64,000 bases of DNA from the NCBI GenBank assembly GCA_029834535.1, contig JAQMWT010000424.1, positions 56,419 through 120,418 of the forward strand, in the 5' to 3' direction. Shown one piece after another: positions 31,583 to 41,259 of this stretch. The stretch is from Chrysophaeum taylorii. Lineage: Eukaryota; Sar; Pelagophyceae; Pelagomonadales; Pelagomonadaceae. The first letter of the stretch is position 1; the number at the start of each line of letters is the position of its first letter. The notes beneath the pieces were generated by a model. That model made no database searches. It saw only the letters and a list, made by a program, of their open reading frames with translations, and was not told where the DNA came from. The translations under genes and the position numbers were made by a program.

Positions 31583-31793
31583 CCCTTCGTCGCACATACG
31601 TCCGGCGGCAGCATGCGTACGACCTACGGGCGGGGCCCGTCCTCTCTTCGCCTGCCCCACGCCTCGGCGATGACCCCGACTAGGTCCCGCGTACTTATCT
31701 CCGCCCGTCAGGCACATCCCTCGTACCCCACAAACCCACCCACACCCTTCATGCTCCCCACACACACCCCCCTCTTAGCAGTCGACATTTAAA
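31583..31793 (+). mobile_element. 5'-truncated LINE 3' end inserted in copia A
   Basis: 211 bp nearly identical to the reverse complement of 50980-51185, ending CTTAGCAGTCGACATTTAAA. GACGTCA lies on both sides (31576-31582 and 31794-31800). It is absent from the corresponding site of element B (about 36772). The LINE itself also has GGACGTCACCC at the left junction, so that side may be microhomology. Confidence 0.85.
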
Positions 31794-31845
31794 GACGTCA
31801 ATAGAGGCATTGTGGCAGAAAGAAACAGAAGAGATCAGGGCGAAG

Positions 31846-34800
31846 TCACGACGTGAGGTAACGAGCACGATGCCGGAGGAAGGAAGGAGCTTCCGTACTG
31901 CGGGTGAAAATATCGCTAAGGTTGTCAAGACGAGGAATGTGTTGGAGATCAATGATGCGGTTGCGATGATATTCGGCGGTGCTATAAAAACGAATGTGAA
32001 TATGGCGGGTGCGCCGTGTAAGACATTGGAGACGGACTTGGGTGACGGTGGTGCTATTATCGACATACATTGGTACCGTGTGACGAGGGAGATCAATGTC
32101 ATCAAAAAGTTTGAGAAGCCAAGAGAGCTCCGCAGTAGCGGCGTAAAGAGCGAGCAATTCAGCTTCAAAAGAAGAGCGAGCAAGTAGGTACTGCGAGCGG
32201 GAGCAGTAGGCTATCATAGAGCCAGCAAGGAGAAAACAAAATCCAGTTGTGGAGTGGCGGTCATCAGGGTCGTCGGCCCAGCTGGAGTCGGAATAACCAC
32301 AGAGACGAAGGGTAGAATCGCGACCAAGAATAAGGGCAAGATCCTGAGGACCGTTGAGATAACGCAGAGTGTGGGATAAAGCGTGCCAGTGGGGTTTACC
32401 AGGATTGTGTAAAAAACGCGCACACTGATTGACGGACCAAGTGATATCAGGGCGAGTCATAATGGAGATAAATAAAACACAGCCAACAATACGACGAAAA
32501 GGGATGCGCGCCATGAAGATGTGATCTGGAGAACCAGGAGCAGGACAATCAGCCGCAGAAAGACGAAGACCTTTGGGAGCGGGAGTCAGTTCAGGTTTAC
32601 TGTTGATGAAGCGATGTTCGGTAAGGATTTCACGGATAGCATGGGATTGGTCAAGAGTGAGTGTTCTCCGAGGGCGATCACGCGTAATGCGAAGACCAAC
32701 GTAAGTGGTGAGATCAAGCTCATTGACGTCAGTGAAGGTTCTGAAACGGAGGAAGAAGGCTTGGTAATGGCCAATGCAATGACGAGGGTGCGCCACAAGA
32801 AGATCATCAACGACAAGAACGAGACGTAGGACAACGGTAGAATTAAGCACGAGCTTGTAATGACAAGTGTCACCAGATCCGCGGACGAAGCCACAATCAT
32901 TGACAAGGAAGCGTTCCAAATAAAGCCACCAATTACGACAAGCTTGTTTGCAACCATACCAAGAGTGACGGAGCTTGTAAACGATTTTGGAACCATCGGT
33001 GGGTTGGCGAGGAGCATAGCCTTCGGGTGGCCAGACATAGATGACTTCGTCAATGGGAGCTTGGATAAAAGCGGAGCTGACATCCAACTTGTGCAAATCC
33101 CAGTCATGAACAGCGACAAAGGTTAGAAAGAAACGGATCGTGACGATGTTAGCAACCGGCGAGTAGGTGTCGTGATAATCAATGCCGTGAACCTGGGTGT
33201 AACCGCGGACAACGAGGCGAGCCTTGTACGATTTGAAGCGGCCAGAGTCATACTTCTTGCGGGGGATCCACTTGAGGGTACAAATGTTGCCAGAAAAAGT
33301 CGAAGGAAGGCGAACAACATCCCAGCAACCAAGCTGACCAAGGGAGTGATATTCTTTGGCGATGGCTTGCAACCAGCCAGGACGCTCAGGATTGGTTTGA
33401 GCTAAAGCATCACGTAAATGGGTGGAAGTAACGGTTGACTCGTCAATGTATGAATACTGAGAGGTTTCTTCGGAAGCAGAGTAATAAACATGTGCATGGG
33501 GATCAACAAGGGTGTTAGCTAAACAAAGGGGAAGGAAGGCATAATGAACTAACAAACGAAAGCTAGCATAAGAGACATACAAAGAGTGACAGGATGAAAC
33601 AGAAGCGACAGAGGAAACAGAATCGACACTGTGACAGGATGAAACAGAATCGACATTGTGACAGGATGAAACAAAATCGACATTGCGTTGTTGACAAACG
33701 CCAGTAACATTGCGTTGTTGACAAACGCCAGTATGAAAGTTTGTTGGTTTTTGTAATGCGCTTTGGTCGACTTTGCGCGGTCGGCCCCGTTTGGCTCGAC
33801 GTAATGGTGCACATTTCGTATTGTCTTTTGACGGTTGTGGTATTGTTTGAGGGGTGATCAGTCCCGATAAGACCGGCTCCTGAGCATCAAAAACAGAAGA
33901 CAAGGGAGCAACGGCGGAAGATAAACGAGGGTCGTAAAAAAATAAGTCAGGAAAACGAGAATCCACAAGAGGCGGAGGAAGGTGTTGAGAGGACAGAGAC
34001 TTACGCAGAGCAAAATTTTCGTCAAAAACAACGTCAATCGAGGTGTGGATGACGGGACCAGTGGCGCGTTGAAGCAATATGCGATATCCAGGGCCTGCAG
34101 AGGGATACCCAATGAAGATACCTGTTATAGCTTTGGTAGGCAATTTGTCGCCAGTAAGAATTGCAGCAGGACAGCCCCAAACACGAAGAAAATCGACACG
34201 GGGGAGAGTTTCATGTAGCATTTCATATGGCGTCATATATCCAGGGTTAGAGACGTTTGGCATGCGCTCAGAGATGAAGTCAGCCGTTTCCATGGGCCAA
34301 CGCCAAAAATCAGGTGGACTGTGCGCATGCACCAAAAGAGCGCGAGTAATATCAGCAGTGGCGCGATGAGAGCGTTCCACAACACCAGAAAAAGCGTGCG
34401 CCTGTGAAGTTTTGGACTGAGCTGCAGGAGCACGTTTGAGAGCGATGTTGTTGCCCAGACAGAAGGTTTCGAATTGGCCCATAAGAGAGCGGTCACGATC
34501 GGTGTAGATGAGGGCAATGCGATATCCAAATGGGCGAACCACGGTAGACAGAAAAAGTTCGAGTTGACGAGCGTTCGTAAGTGCATCGTGTCGTGGAGCA
34601 AAGTAACGTGTGCGGCGGATCATCGACAAACGTGAGGACCGCTCGGTCTTGATAAATGAAGGATGGGACGCCTGCAAACATGAGATCGGCGTGGATAATA
34701 AGGTAGGCCGCAACGGCACGTGGACGAGACAAAGGCTCGGAGGCAGGAAGCGAAGTGGAAGCGGAAGCATGTGCTTTACGTAGGCCAACATGCGCAGCAT

Positions 34801-35014
34801 GCATTTTACCTAGAGCACAAGCAGGACAAAAAGAAAGAGACGCGGAGCTCGGGAAAAGCGGTGCGCCAACAGCGAGAGAAGACAAACGTTGGATATAAGA
34901 GGGACTGTAGTGACCAAGACGAGCATGCCAAAGGTCGAAGGTAAGTTGAGTGCGTTGAGACACAGCGGGAAACGCACAAGGGTCATGGACGCGAGGGCAA
35001 GAAGAAAATGCCAC
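31846..35014 (-). pseudogene. Copia A pol: integrase, reverse transcriptase, RNase H
   Basis: An upstream frame (35014 to about 34630) has the pre-integrase HHCC region (LWHARLGHYSP...FCPACALGKMH) and the first integrase aspartate (IIHADLMF). A one-base shift near 34630 leads to the 984-codon frame with the second Asp (IYTDRDRSLMG) and Glu (GVVERSHRA). Reverse transcriptase follows (YKARLVVRGYTQ, DVSSAFIQAP, active site LVLVVDDLL where YVDD is usual) and RNase H (YSDSSWADDPDDRHSTTG, SRSSFEAELLAL). The single frameshift and the mild active-site change suggest a recently dead copy or a sequencing indel. Confidence 0.88.
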
Positions 35015-35659
35015 AAAAGGTGAAAGAAACGAAGTCCGCGTAGGGCGCAGCGGTCGTATTGCCGATCCAACAGACGATCAAAAGAAGACCACAGCGACGA
35101 AGCAGGGGAATAACGTGATGCGCTTGGCGGTGACGTAAAATGCGTTGCGGATGAGCAGGGCCAACAGCCTGAATTGTGTGGCAATCGTAACCAACTTGCT
35201 CAAGGGCATGATCCGAAAGAATCCGTTTGTCACCAAGGCCCGGAGAAATGAGGGTATGCGGGAACGCGACATGGATACCATGAGGGGCGGAAAGAGTGGG
35301 TCAGGAGGGGAGATGGTAGTGGAAGGTGGGACAGAGGTTGTGGTGGAGGGTGGCAACGAAAGAAGCGGCGGAGAGGGCTGAGATGGGGGCAAGAGTGGGA
35401 TGGGGGCGGAAAGATAGTTTTGGTAGAATGGTGGATGGGGCCGAGGTGGGTATTGGGGATTGAGTCGAGGTGGATAGTGGGGATTGGACCGAGGTGGGTA
35501 TTGAGGACGAGGGCGAGGGCGGACGGTGGCTTGTGAGAGCAAATAGCGCTGGCGCTTACGACAATCTTTCTGGTGATGGCCAGGAATACCACAAAAGTGA
35601 CAAAGGTCAGTAGGGCGTGGGCGCTTGCGATGGAAACCACGGGAAAATGAAGGCGAAGG

Positions 35660-36463
35660 TCAGTTACGGAAAGATGGGCGAAAAGATGGGCGAGGGCTAG
35701 AACGTTGTTGGGAGCGCAAAGCATTGAGGCGATGAAGGCATTTATCAGAAGGATGGTTGGTACGACCGCAAAAGTTGCAACGTTCACGATAGCGGGGACT
35801 TTCACGGAGCGTAGCATGGACAAGCGCAGACTTGGTCTGAAGATAATCGAAAACTCTACTGTTGAGGCGATCAACGAGACCATCATATGTGCGCAGTTTA
35901 GGGTCAAGTGCAATGAGATCCTTAGACAAGATCGAGTCGGGGATTTTCGTCTGAAGCAATTGCAATCTAAGAGTGTCAGGGAAATCTTGATGATGCCGAG
36001 CAACTTGAACACCAGTGATGAACTTGTTAAGAAAAGACTCAAGTTCATCGATATTGTTGCATACCAAGGAATGCAAGGAAGCAATTGCAGACTGAGCGAC
36101 ACGATCTCCATGGCCCATGTAAACATCGGTAATGCGCTTGTAAAGCCGCGTGAAGTTCATATCGCGGTTTTCACGGATATCCGCACGACCAGTATCATGC
36201 ATTGGTAGCGCCATGAACAATGCAGAGTACCAACGTTGCTGCTTAACACCAAATTCTTCTTCAGAGCAGCCAGAGGCGGAAATGCTAGTCCAAGTGTCGT
36301 TGGTCAAGATAATGCGATCACCGGTGGAAATGATCATGTTTTCCAGGCGCCGGGTCCATTGGTGAAAAAGATGTCGCTCACCGCTGAAGGCATCAAGTTT
36401 TTGCGAAAGCTTGCTATCTTTAATTTCGATCGAGGACATGACAAACGATAACGAACCGAACAC
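35660..36463 (-). CDS. Copia A gag with zinc knuckle
   Basis: 267 codons. A helical capsid-like region (LFHQWTRRLENMI..., MYMGHGDRVAQSAIASLHSL-like pattern) is followed by the zinc knuckle CNFCGRTNHPSDKC (C-x2-C-x4-H-x4-C) and a basic tail. The stretch 35015-35659 between gag and pol should hold the protease. It shows a Pro-rich tandem peptide (YPPRxNPxYPPR, about 35400-35520) but no clear DSG motif. Confidence 0.8.
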   Translation of the reverse strand: MFGSLSFVMSSIEIKDSKLSQKLDAFSGERHLFHQWTRRLENMIISTGDRIILTNDTWTSISASGCSEEEFGVKQQRWYSALFMALPMHDTGRADIRENRDMNFTRLYKRITDVYMGHGDRVAQSAIASLHSLVCNNIDELESFLNKFITGVQVARHHQDFPDTLRLQLLQTKIPDSILSKDLIALDPKLRTYDGLVDRLNSRVFDYLQTKSALVHATLRESPRYRERCNFCGRTNHPSDKCLHRLNALRSQQRSSPRPSFRPSFRN

Positions 36464-36532
36464 GTAGCAATGAACTGAAGCCGAGGAGGAGTCGACGTGA
36501 AGTCAAGCACAGGTTCGATCGGAACGAACGAA

Positions 36533-36549
36533 CGCTGCACGTGCTACCA
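36533..36549 (-). promoter_or_regulatory. Primer-binding site of copia A
   Basis: Immediately inside LTR 2 the minus strand reads TGGTAGCACGTGCAGCG. The leading TGG pairs with a tRNA CCA end and TGGTA is shared with initiator-Met-primed copia elements. Which tRNA is used is uncertain. Confidence 0.5.
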
Positions 36550-36649
36550 TGTTACAACTGGAATGGGGCGTTACTCTAGCGATAAGAGGGGATGACGTAG
36601 GGATACTGGATACGTGGTGCAGGGGTAAGTGTCATAGCTTCCTCACACA
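36550..36649 (-). repeat. Copia LTR 2, shared by elements A and B
   Basis: 100 bp, TG...CA. It serves both as the 5' LTR of A and the 3' LTR of B; no second copy separates them. Confidence 0.8.
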
Positions 36650-38451
36650 GGTGCTGGAAAAGAAAGAAGAGGGAAAAAGGGGTAAGTGGTCCTCACACAG
36701 GTGCTGGAAAAGAAAGAAAAGGAGAAAGGGGTAAATGAGACGCTCACAGAGGAGAAGCTTGAAGGAAGACGTCAGGAAATGCATTGTGGCAGAAAGAGAC
36801 AGGAGATGTCGGGCGAAATCACGAGGTGAGGTAACGAGCACGAAGCCGGAGGAAGGAAGGAGCTTCCGTACTGCGGGTGAAAATATCGCTAAGGTTGTCA
36901 AGGCGGGGATTGTGTTGGAGATCAATGATGTGGTTGCGATGATATTCGGCGGTGCTGTAAAAGCGAATGTGAATATGGCGGGTGCGCCGTGTAAGACATT
37001 GGAGACGGACTTGGGTGACGGTGGTGCTGTTATCGACATACATTGGTGCCGTGTGACGAGGGAGATCAAAGGCATCAAAAAGTTTGAGAAGCCAAGAGAG
37101 CTCAGCAGTAGCGGCGTAAAGAGCGAGCAATTCAGCTTCAAAAGAGGAGCGGGCGAGGAGGTACTGCGACCGTGAGCAGTAGGATATCATAGAGCCAGCA
37201 AGGAGAAAACAAAAACCAGTAGTGGAGTGGCGGTCATCAGGGTCGTCGGCCCAGCTGGAGTCGGAATAACTACAGAGACGAAGGGTAGAATCACAACCAA
37301 GAACAAGGGCAAGAGCCTGAGAACCGTTGAGATAACGCAGAGTGTGGGATAAAGCGTGCCAGTGCGGTTTACCAGGATTGTGTGAAAAACGCGCACACTG
37401 ATTGGCGGACCAAGTGATATCAGGGCGAGTCATGACAGAGATAAACAAGACACACGGAGAATACGACGAAAAGGGATGCGTGCCATGAAGACGTGAGCAG
37501 GGGAGCCAGGAGCGGGACAATCAGCCGCAGAAAGATGAAGACCTTTGGGAGCGGGAGTCAATGCTGGTTGACTGTTGATGAAGCGATGTTCGGTGAGGCT
37601 TTCACGGAGAGCATGGGGTTGGTAGATAGCGAGCGTGCGTCGTGCGCGATCATGCGTAATGCGGAAACCAACGGAAGTGTGGTTGCTGGGAAAGGGGAGC
37701 GTCTAGGGTAGGTCAGTTGGAAGAGTCTGAGGTCGTGGCTGACGACGCGGCGGATAGCGCAACGGTAGTGGTTGTGCATGCCATCGAAATTGATTGTTGT
37801 TGAACTTCTCAAGGGTACAACCACATTCATCGGTACGAAACGCGAGACGATAAAACAAAGTCAGTAAGTCTTGAAGCACGATGCACGTAGTCAAATGCGA
37901 GGACCCACTCGAGGGTGCGTCGGATCAGGTACAATGCCGAGCAACTTGAACTCCGGTGATTGGTACAATGCCGAGCAACTTGTATACTCCGATGATGAAC
38001 TTGTTGAGGAAGTTCGCTACGCGATCCCCACGGCCCATGTAGACATCGGTAATGCGCTTGGAAAGTCGCGTGAAGTTCATGTCGCGGTTTTCATGGATAT
38101 TCGCGTGAAGTTCATGTCGCGGTTTTCATGGATATCAACGTTGTTGCTTGACGCGAAATATTTTTTCAGAGCAGCGAGATGCTGAGATGCTAAGCCAAGT
38201 ATCGTTGGTCAAGATAATGTGATCGCCGGTAGAGATGATCATGTTCGCGAGACGACGTGGCCATGGGTGGAAAAAAAAAATGTCACTCACCGCTGAAGGC
38301 ATAAAGTTTTTGCGAAAGCTTGCTATCTTTAATTTCGATCGAGGACATGATAGACGAGAACGAACCGAACACGTAGCAATGAACTGAAGCCGAGGAGGAG
38401 TCGCCGCGAAGTCAAGCACGGGCTCGACCGTGGAGAACACCTGCTGCCTGA

Positions 38452-38546
38452 TGTGACAACTGGAATGGGGCGTTACTCTAGCGATAAGGGAATGACGTAG
38501 GGATATACGTGGTGCAGGGGTAAGTAAGTGTCACAGCTTCCTCACA
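38452..38546 (-). repeat. Copia LTR 3 (5' LTR of element B)
   Basis: 95 bp beginning TGTGACAACTGGAATGGGGC. It lacks a few bases of the GATACTGGATACGTGG segment and has a doubled TAAG. Confidence 0.78.
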
Positions 38547-38665
38547 CCGCCCGTTGAAGTTCAACGACCCAGAGAAACGATCGTTTCTTCGAGGTTTTCG
38601 GAAGGAAGGAAGGAAAGAAACACTTCGCAGCTTTTAGAAGTGTGCTCCCTCGGTGATTGTTGATC

Positions 38666-38902
38666 ATGGTGGTGATGGACTATGGCACGCTCGAGAGCGG
38701 CGGCAGTGTCGTCCGCAGCACCACCAACGATTATTCATGCCGACGGCGATGGTTGATTTCCGCTTTCCTCTTGCTCGGCCCGGGCCTCCTCATCGCTGCT
38801 GCGAGTTACCGCGTCTACTCCGTGCACTGCCCCTGCGGCACCCCCTGCAACATCTTCTGCACCGCCGTAGTGGACCCCCCCGCGCTCTACTCGAGTCCCT
38901 GA
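38666..38902 (+). CDS. Small Cys-rich membrane protein, unknown
   Basis: 78 codons from ATG 38666 (a second in-frame ATG is at 38675). A polar N-terminus and a CRRR stretch precede one membrane helix (WLISAFLLLGPGLLIAAASY). A tail with four cysteines (CPCGTPCNIFC) and PPALYSSP follows. The hydrophobic span flanked by basic residues, and a good codon pattern against stop-rich surroundings, support a real gene. No family recognised. Confidence 0.5.
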   Translation: MVVMDYGTLESGGSVVRSTTNDYSCRRRWLISAFLLLGPGLLIAAASYRVYSVHCPCGTPCNIFCTAVVDPPALYSSP

Positions 38903-39072
38903 AACAAACAAACTAACTAACTCACGACCGACCGATCGTCTGCGGAACGAGCTAGCCCGCAGACTATTATCGCGGCGCGCCCGCCCAGGTCGACGATTCG
39001 CAAAAAACGCAGCTCTCTTCTTATCATAATAAATAACATGTGCAAAACAAAAAGGGGAGCAGCCTGTCCTGT

Positions 39073-39771
39073 CTACGACCGCCGTCGGTGGTGGTGGAGG
39101 GCCCCCGCGGCTCCGGCGGCAGCGAGGGCAACCCCGGCGAGGGGGGCGCCCGCGAGGGCGACCCCCATGCCCAAGGTCGCCGCGACCACGACACCCGAGG
39201 TGCGATTCTTCTCGTTTCGGGGGAAGGCGCGACCGAGGCGCCGTTTGATGCGAGTCTTCGCGCGGTCGGAGGCACTGGAGAGGCGCCTCGCCAGAATTCT
39301 CGTCGCGTCACCAAACCTGTAGCCGTCGGGGCCCTCCCTCCCCGCGAGCTGCTTCCAGGTCGGGCGCCAGAGATCGGCGTGCGCTGCGGCGTAGTGCTCG
39401 CTGAGCGCGTCTTGAGTGGCCGCGACCATCAGACACTCCGGACAGACGAATCCCGAGACCGTACCGTCGCACAACTGAAGCAAGTCCTGAAGACTCGGCG
39501 CTTCTGGGACCGGGGCCTCGTCGAAGTCGTCATCGGGCTCGTCGAGCAACGCCCGGAGTCTCGCGGCGTCGGCGGCGGCATCTGATAAGATAGCCTCCGC
39601 CTCGTCGTCGTCGGACCCCGAGGAGGACGCGGTGTCGTGTCGCAGCAACGTCGCGAGGGGAACGAGCCTCGCGCTCTTATCCTCCTCTGGGATAACAAAG
39701 CTCGCGGCGGGAACCTTCGGCCGGTCGATGGTCGGCATCCACGACCCTCGAAACGTCCGGGATGCGTCCAT
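39073..39771 (-). CDS. Protein with EEA1/rabenosyn-type C2H2 finger and C-terminal membrane anchor
   Basis: 232 residues. After an acidic region, residues about 108-132 read GFVCPECLMVAATQDALSEH then YAAAH (C-x2-C-x12-H-x4-H), like the N-terminal Rab5-binding fingers of EEA1 and rabenosyn-5. A basic helix (DRAKTRIKRRLGRAF) precedes a Gly/Ala-rich hydrophobic C-terminus (about 195-225) that could anchor it in a membrane. There is no FYVE domain or long coiled coil, so it would be a minimal tail-anchored relative. Role in endosomal traffic is inference. Confidence 0.62.
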   Translation of the reverse strand: MDASRTFRGSWMPTIDRPKVPAASFVIPEEDKSARLVPLATLLRHDTASSSGSDDDEAEAILSDAAADAARLRALLDEPDDDFDEAPVPEAPSLQDLLQLCDGTVSGFVCPECLMVAATQDALSEHYAAAHADLWRPTWKQLAGREGPDGYRFGDATRILARRLSSASDRAKTRIKRRLGRAFPRNEKNRTSGVVVAATLGMGVALAGAPLAGVALAAAGAAGALHHHRRRS

Positions 39772-40070
39772 CTCTCGTGATTATATGATGTGTTCCACCC
39801 TTACCACCACCACCACCACCAAGAACTTGATAATAAAAAAATCGACGTTGTGAAAACACAAAAAAAACGCAACGGATAGTAAGTCATAGGAGTAATGACG
39901 TCACGTTCAACGTGTGGGGTGTATTTTTGTTGACGTCGTGTCGTCGGTTTTCTGAAAGAGAGAAAGAAAAAAATGGGACCCAGGAAGCCAACGGACAATA
40001 AGCATATGCGTATGGCGACAAAATCTAGTAAGGGTCCGAGCACCTGGTAGCGTCGAGTCGTGAGAGAATA

Positions 40071-41060
40071 ATGTCAGGCCTGCGGAGCGACGAGGAGAAT
40101 CAGGGGCTCGTGACCGAGGTGAAGAAGCAACAACCCGAGCAGCCTCGATATGGTCCGATGGCGTACGCGTCCCTCGCGTTGCTCGCCGTGCAAAATTGTT
40201 CGGCTGTGTTGATCATGCGATGGACGCGCGCGACCCCCGGGCAAAACGACTACAACACGCAGACCGCGGTGGTGATGCAGGAGGTCCTGAAGACGGCCGT
40301 GTCTTTGGTATTGGTATTGTGGGAGCGCGGCGAGATCTCGTCGACATTCCGGAATGTTCCAGAACTCCTCAAAACCTCTGTGCCCGCTTTGTTGTATTTG
40401 GTGCAGAACAACCTCCAATATGTCGCGATCTCGAATCTCAACGCGGCGACCTACCAAGTCACCTACCAGCTGAAAATTCTGAGCACGGCGTTGCTCTCGG
40501 TGTGCCTGCTCGGACGACAGCTCTCGCGGAGAAAGTGGGCCGCGCTGGTCGTATTGACCGTGGGCGTGGCTGCCGTCCAGCTCTCCGAGCTGGGGGACCA
40601 CCACAAGACCGCCGGAGGGGGAAACGGGATCCTCGGGTTGAGCGCGACGATTCTCGCGACGCTTTCTTCGGGCTGTGCCGGCGTCTACTTCGAGAAAATA
40701 CTCAAGAGCCGGTCCGACCTCACCCTCTGGCAACGCAACGTCCAGCTCGGCCTCTACTCGATCCTCATCGGCCTCTCGGCGCTCGCCCCTCAGCGCGCCG
40801 TCATCAGGGACGCCGGCTTCTTCGCCGGCTACACGAGGCTCACCGTCGTCAACCTCGCGGTCCAGAGCCTTGGCGGCCTCATCATCGCCGTCGTCATCAA
40901 GTATGCCGACAACATTCTCAAAAATTTCGCCACTTCGCTATCTATCATCGGCTCCGTCGTCTTCTCTGCCCTCTTCCTCGGCCAGTCCCTCTCCTGGCTC
41001 TTTCTCCTCGGCGTCGCCTGCGTCAACTACGCCATCGCCCTCTACGCGAGTGGCGGGTAG
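40071..41060 (+). CDS. Nucleotide-sugar transporter, SLC35A type
   Basis: 329 residues with about ten membrane helices. LYLVQNNLQYVAISNLNAAT, YQVTYQLKILSTALLS and GGLIIAVVIKYADNILKNFA are highly characteristic of the UDP-galactose/UDP-GlcNAc/CMP-sialate antiporter family (SLC35A1-A3) of the Golgi membrane. It exchanges a cytosolic nucleotide sugar for luminal NMP. Substrate cannot be read from the sequence. A basic/Gln N-terminus (KKQQPEQPRYGPM) faces the cytosol. No intron. Confidence 0.93.
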   Translation: MSGLRSDEENQGLVTEVKKQQPEQPRYGPMAYASLALLAVQNCSAVLIMRWTRATPGQNDYNTQTAVVMQEVLKTAVSLVLVLWERGEISSTFRNVPELLKTSVPALLYLVQNNLQYVAISNLNAATYQVTYQLKILSTALLSVCLLGRQLSRRKWAALVVLTVGVAAVQLSELGDHHKTAGGGNGILGLSATILATLSSGCAGVYFEKILKSRSDLTLWQRNVQLGLYSILIGLSALAPQRAVIRDAGFFAGYTRLTVVNLAVQSLGGLIIAVVIKYADNILKNFATSLSIIGSVVFSALFLGQSLSWLFLLGVACVNYAIALYASGG

Positions 41061-41075
41061 TGTTCTTATTACTGC

Positions 41076-41192
41076 CTGCCTGCCTGCCTGCAAAAAAAAT
41101 AGATGTCGCCGCCGACGACCGCAAGAAGAAGTTCTCGGCGTGCGTTAGGGAGGGGAGGGGAGGGGAGGGGAGGGGAGGGAGGGGAGGGCCCC
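41076..41192. repeat. TGCC and GGGGA short tandem repeats
   Basis: TGCCTGCCTGCC (41076-41091) and GGGAG pentamers (about 41150-41185) ending in runs of C and G lie in the 199-bp gap between the transporter and TBC genes. Confidence 0.85.
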
Positions 41193-41259
41193 CCCCCGGG
41201 GGGTAAAATAATAAATAAACAAAGTCGCTTCTATCGTTGTTTCATCAAACAAATAAATC

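Larger units (their letters stand above)
31363..36649 (-). mobile_element. Ty1/copia retrotransposon A, near full length
   Basis: Bounded by about 100-bp LTRs that read TGTTACAACTGGAATGGGGC ... CACACA on the plus strand. Coding order on the minus strand is gag, then GAG-pre-integrase, integrase, reverse transcriptase and RNase H, the copia order. The whole tandem array (to 38546) is flanked by TCGCC and CCGCC, a likely 5-bp target duplication with one mismatch. A LINE 3' end has inserted near its 3' end. Confidence 0.9.
36550..38546 (-). mobile_element. Copia element B, internally deleted
   Basis: Shares LTR 2 with A and ends in LTR 3. The interior keeps only the RNase H end of pol (36819-37520, nearly identical to A) and gag N-terminal fragments (about 37990-38440), the latter with a small local duplication (GTGAAGTTCATGTCGCGGTTTT twice near 38070-38125). 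About 3 kb of pol and gag is missing. Confidence 0.85.
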
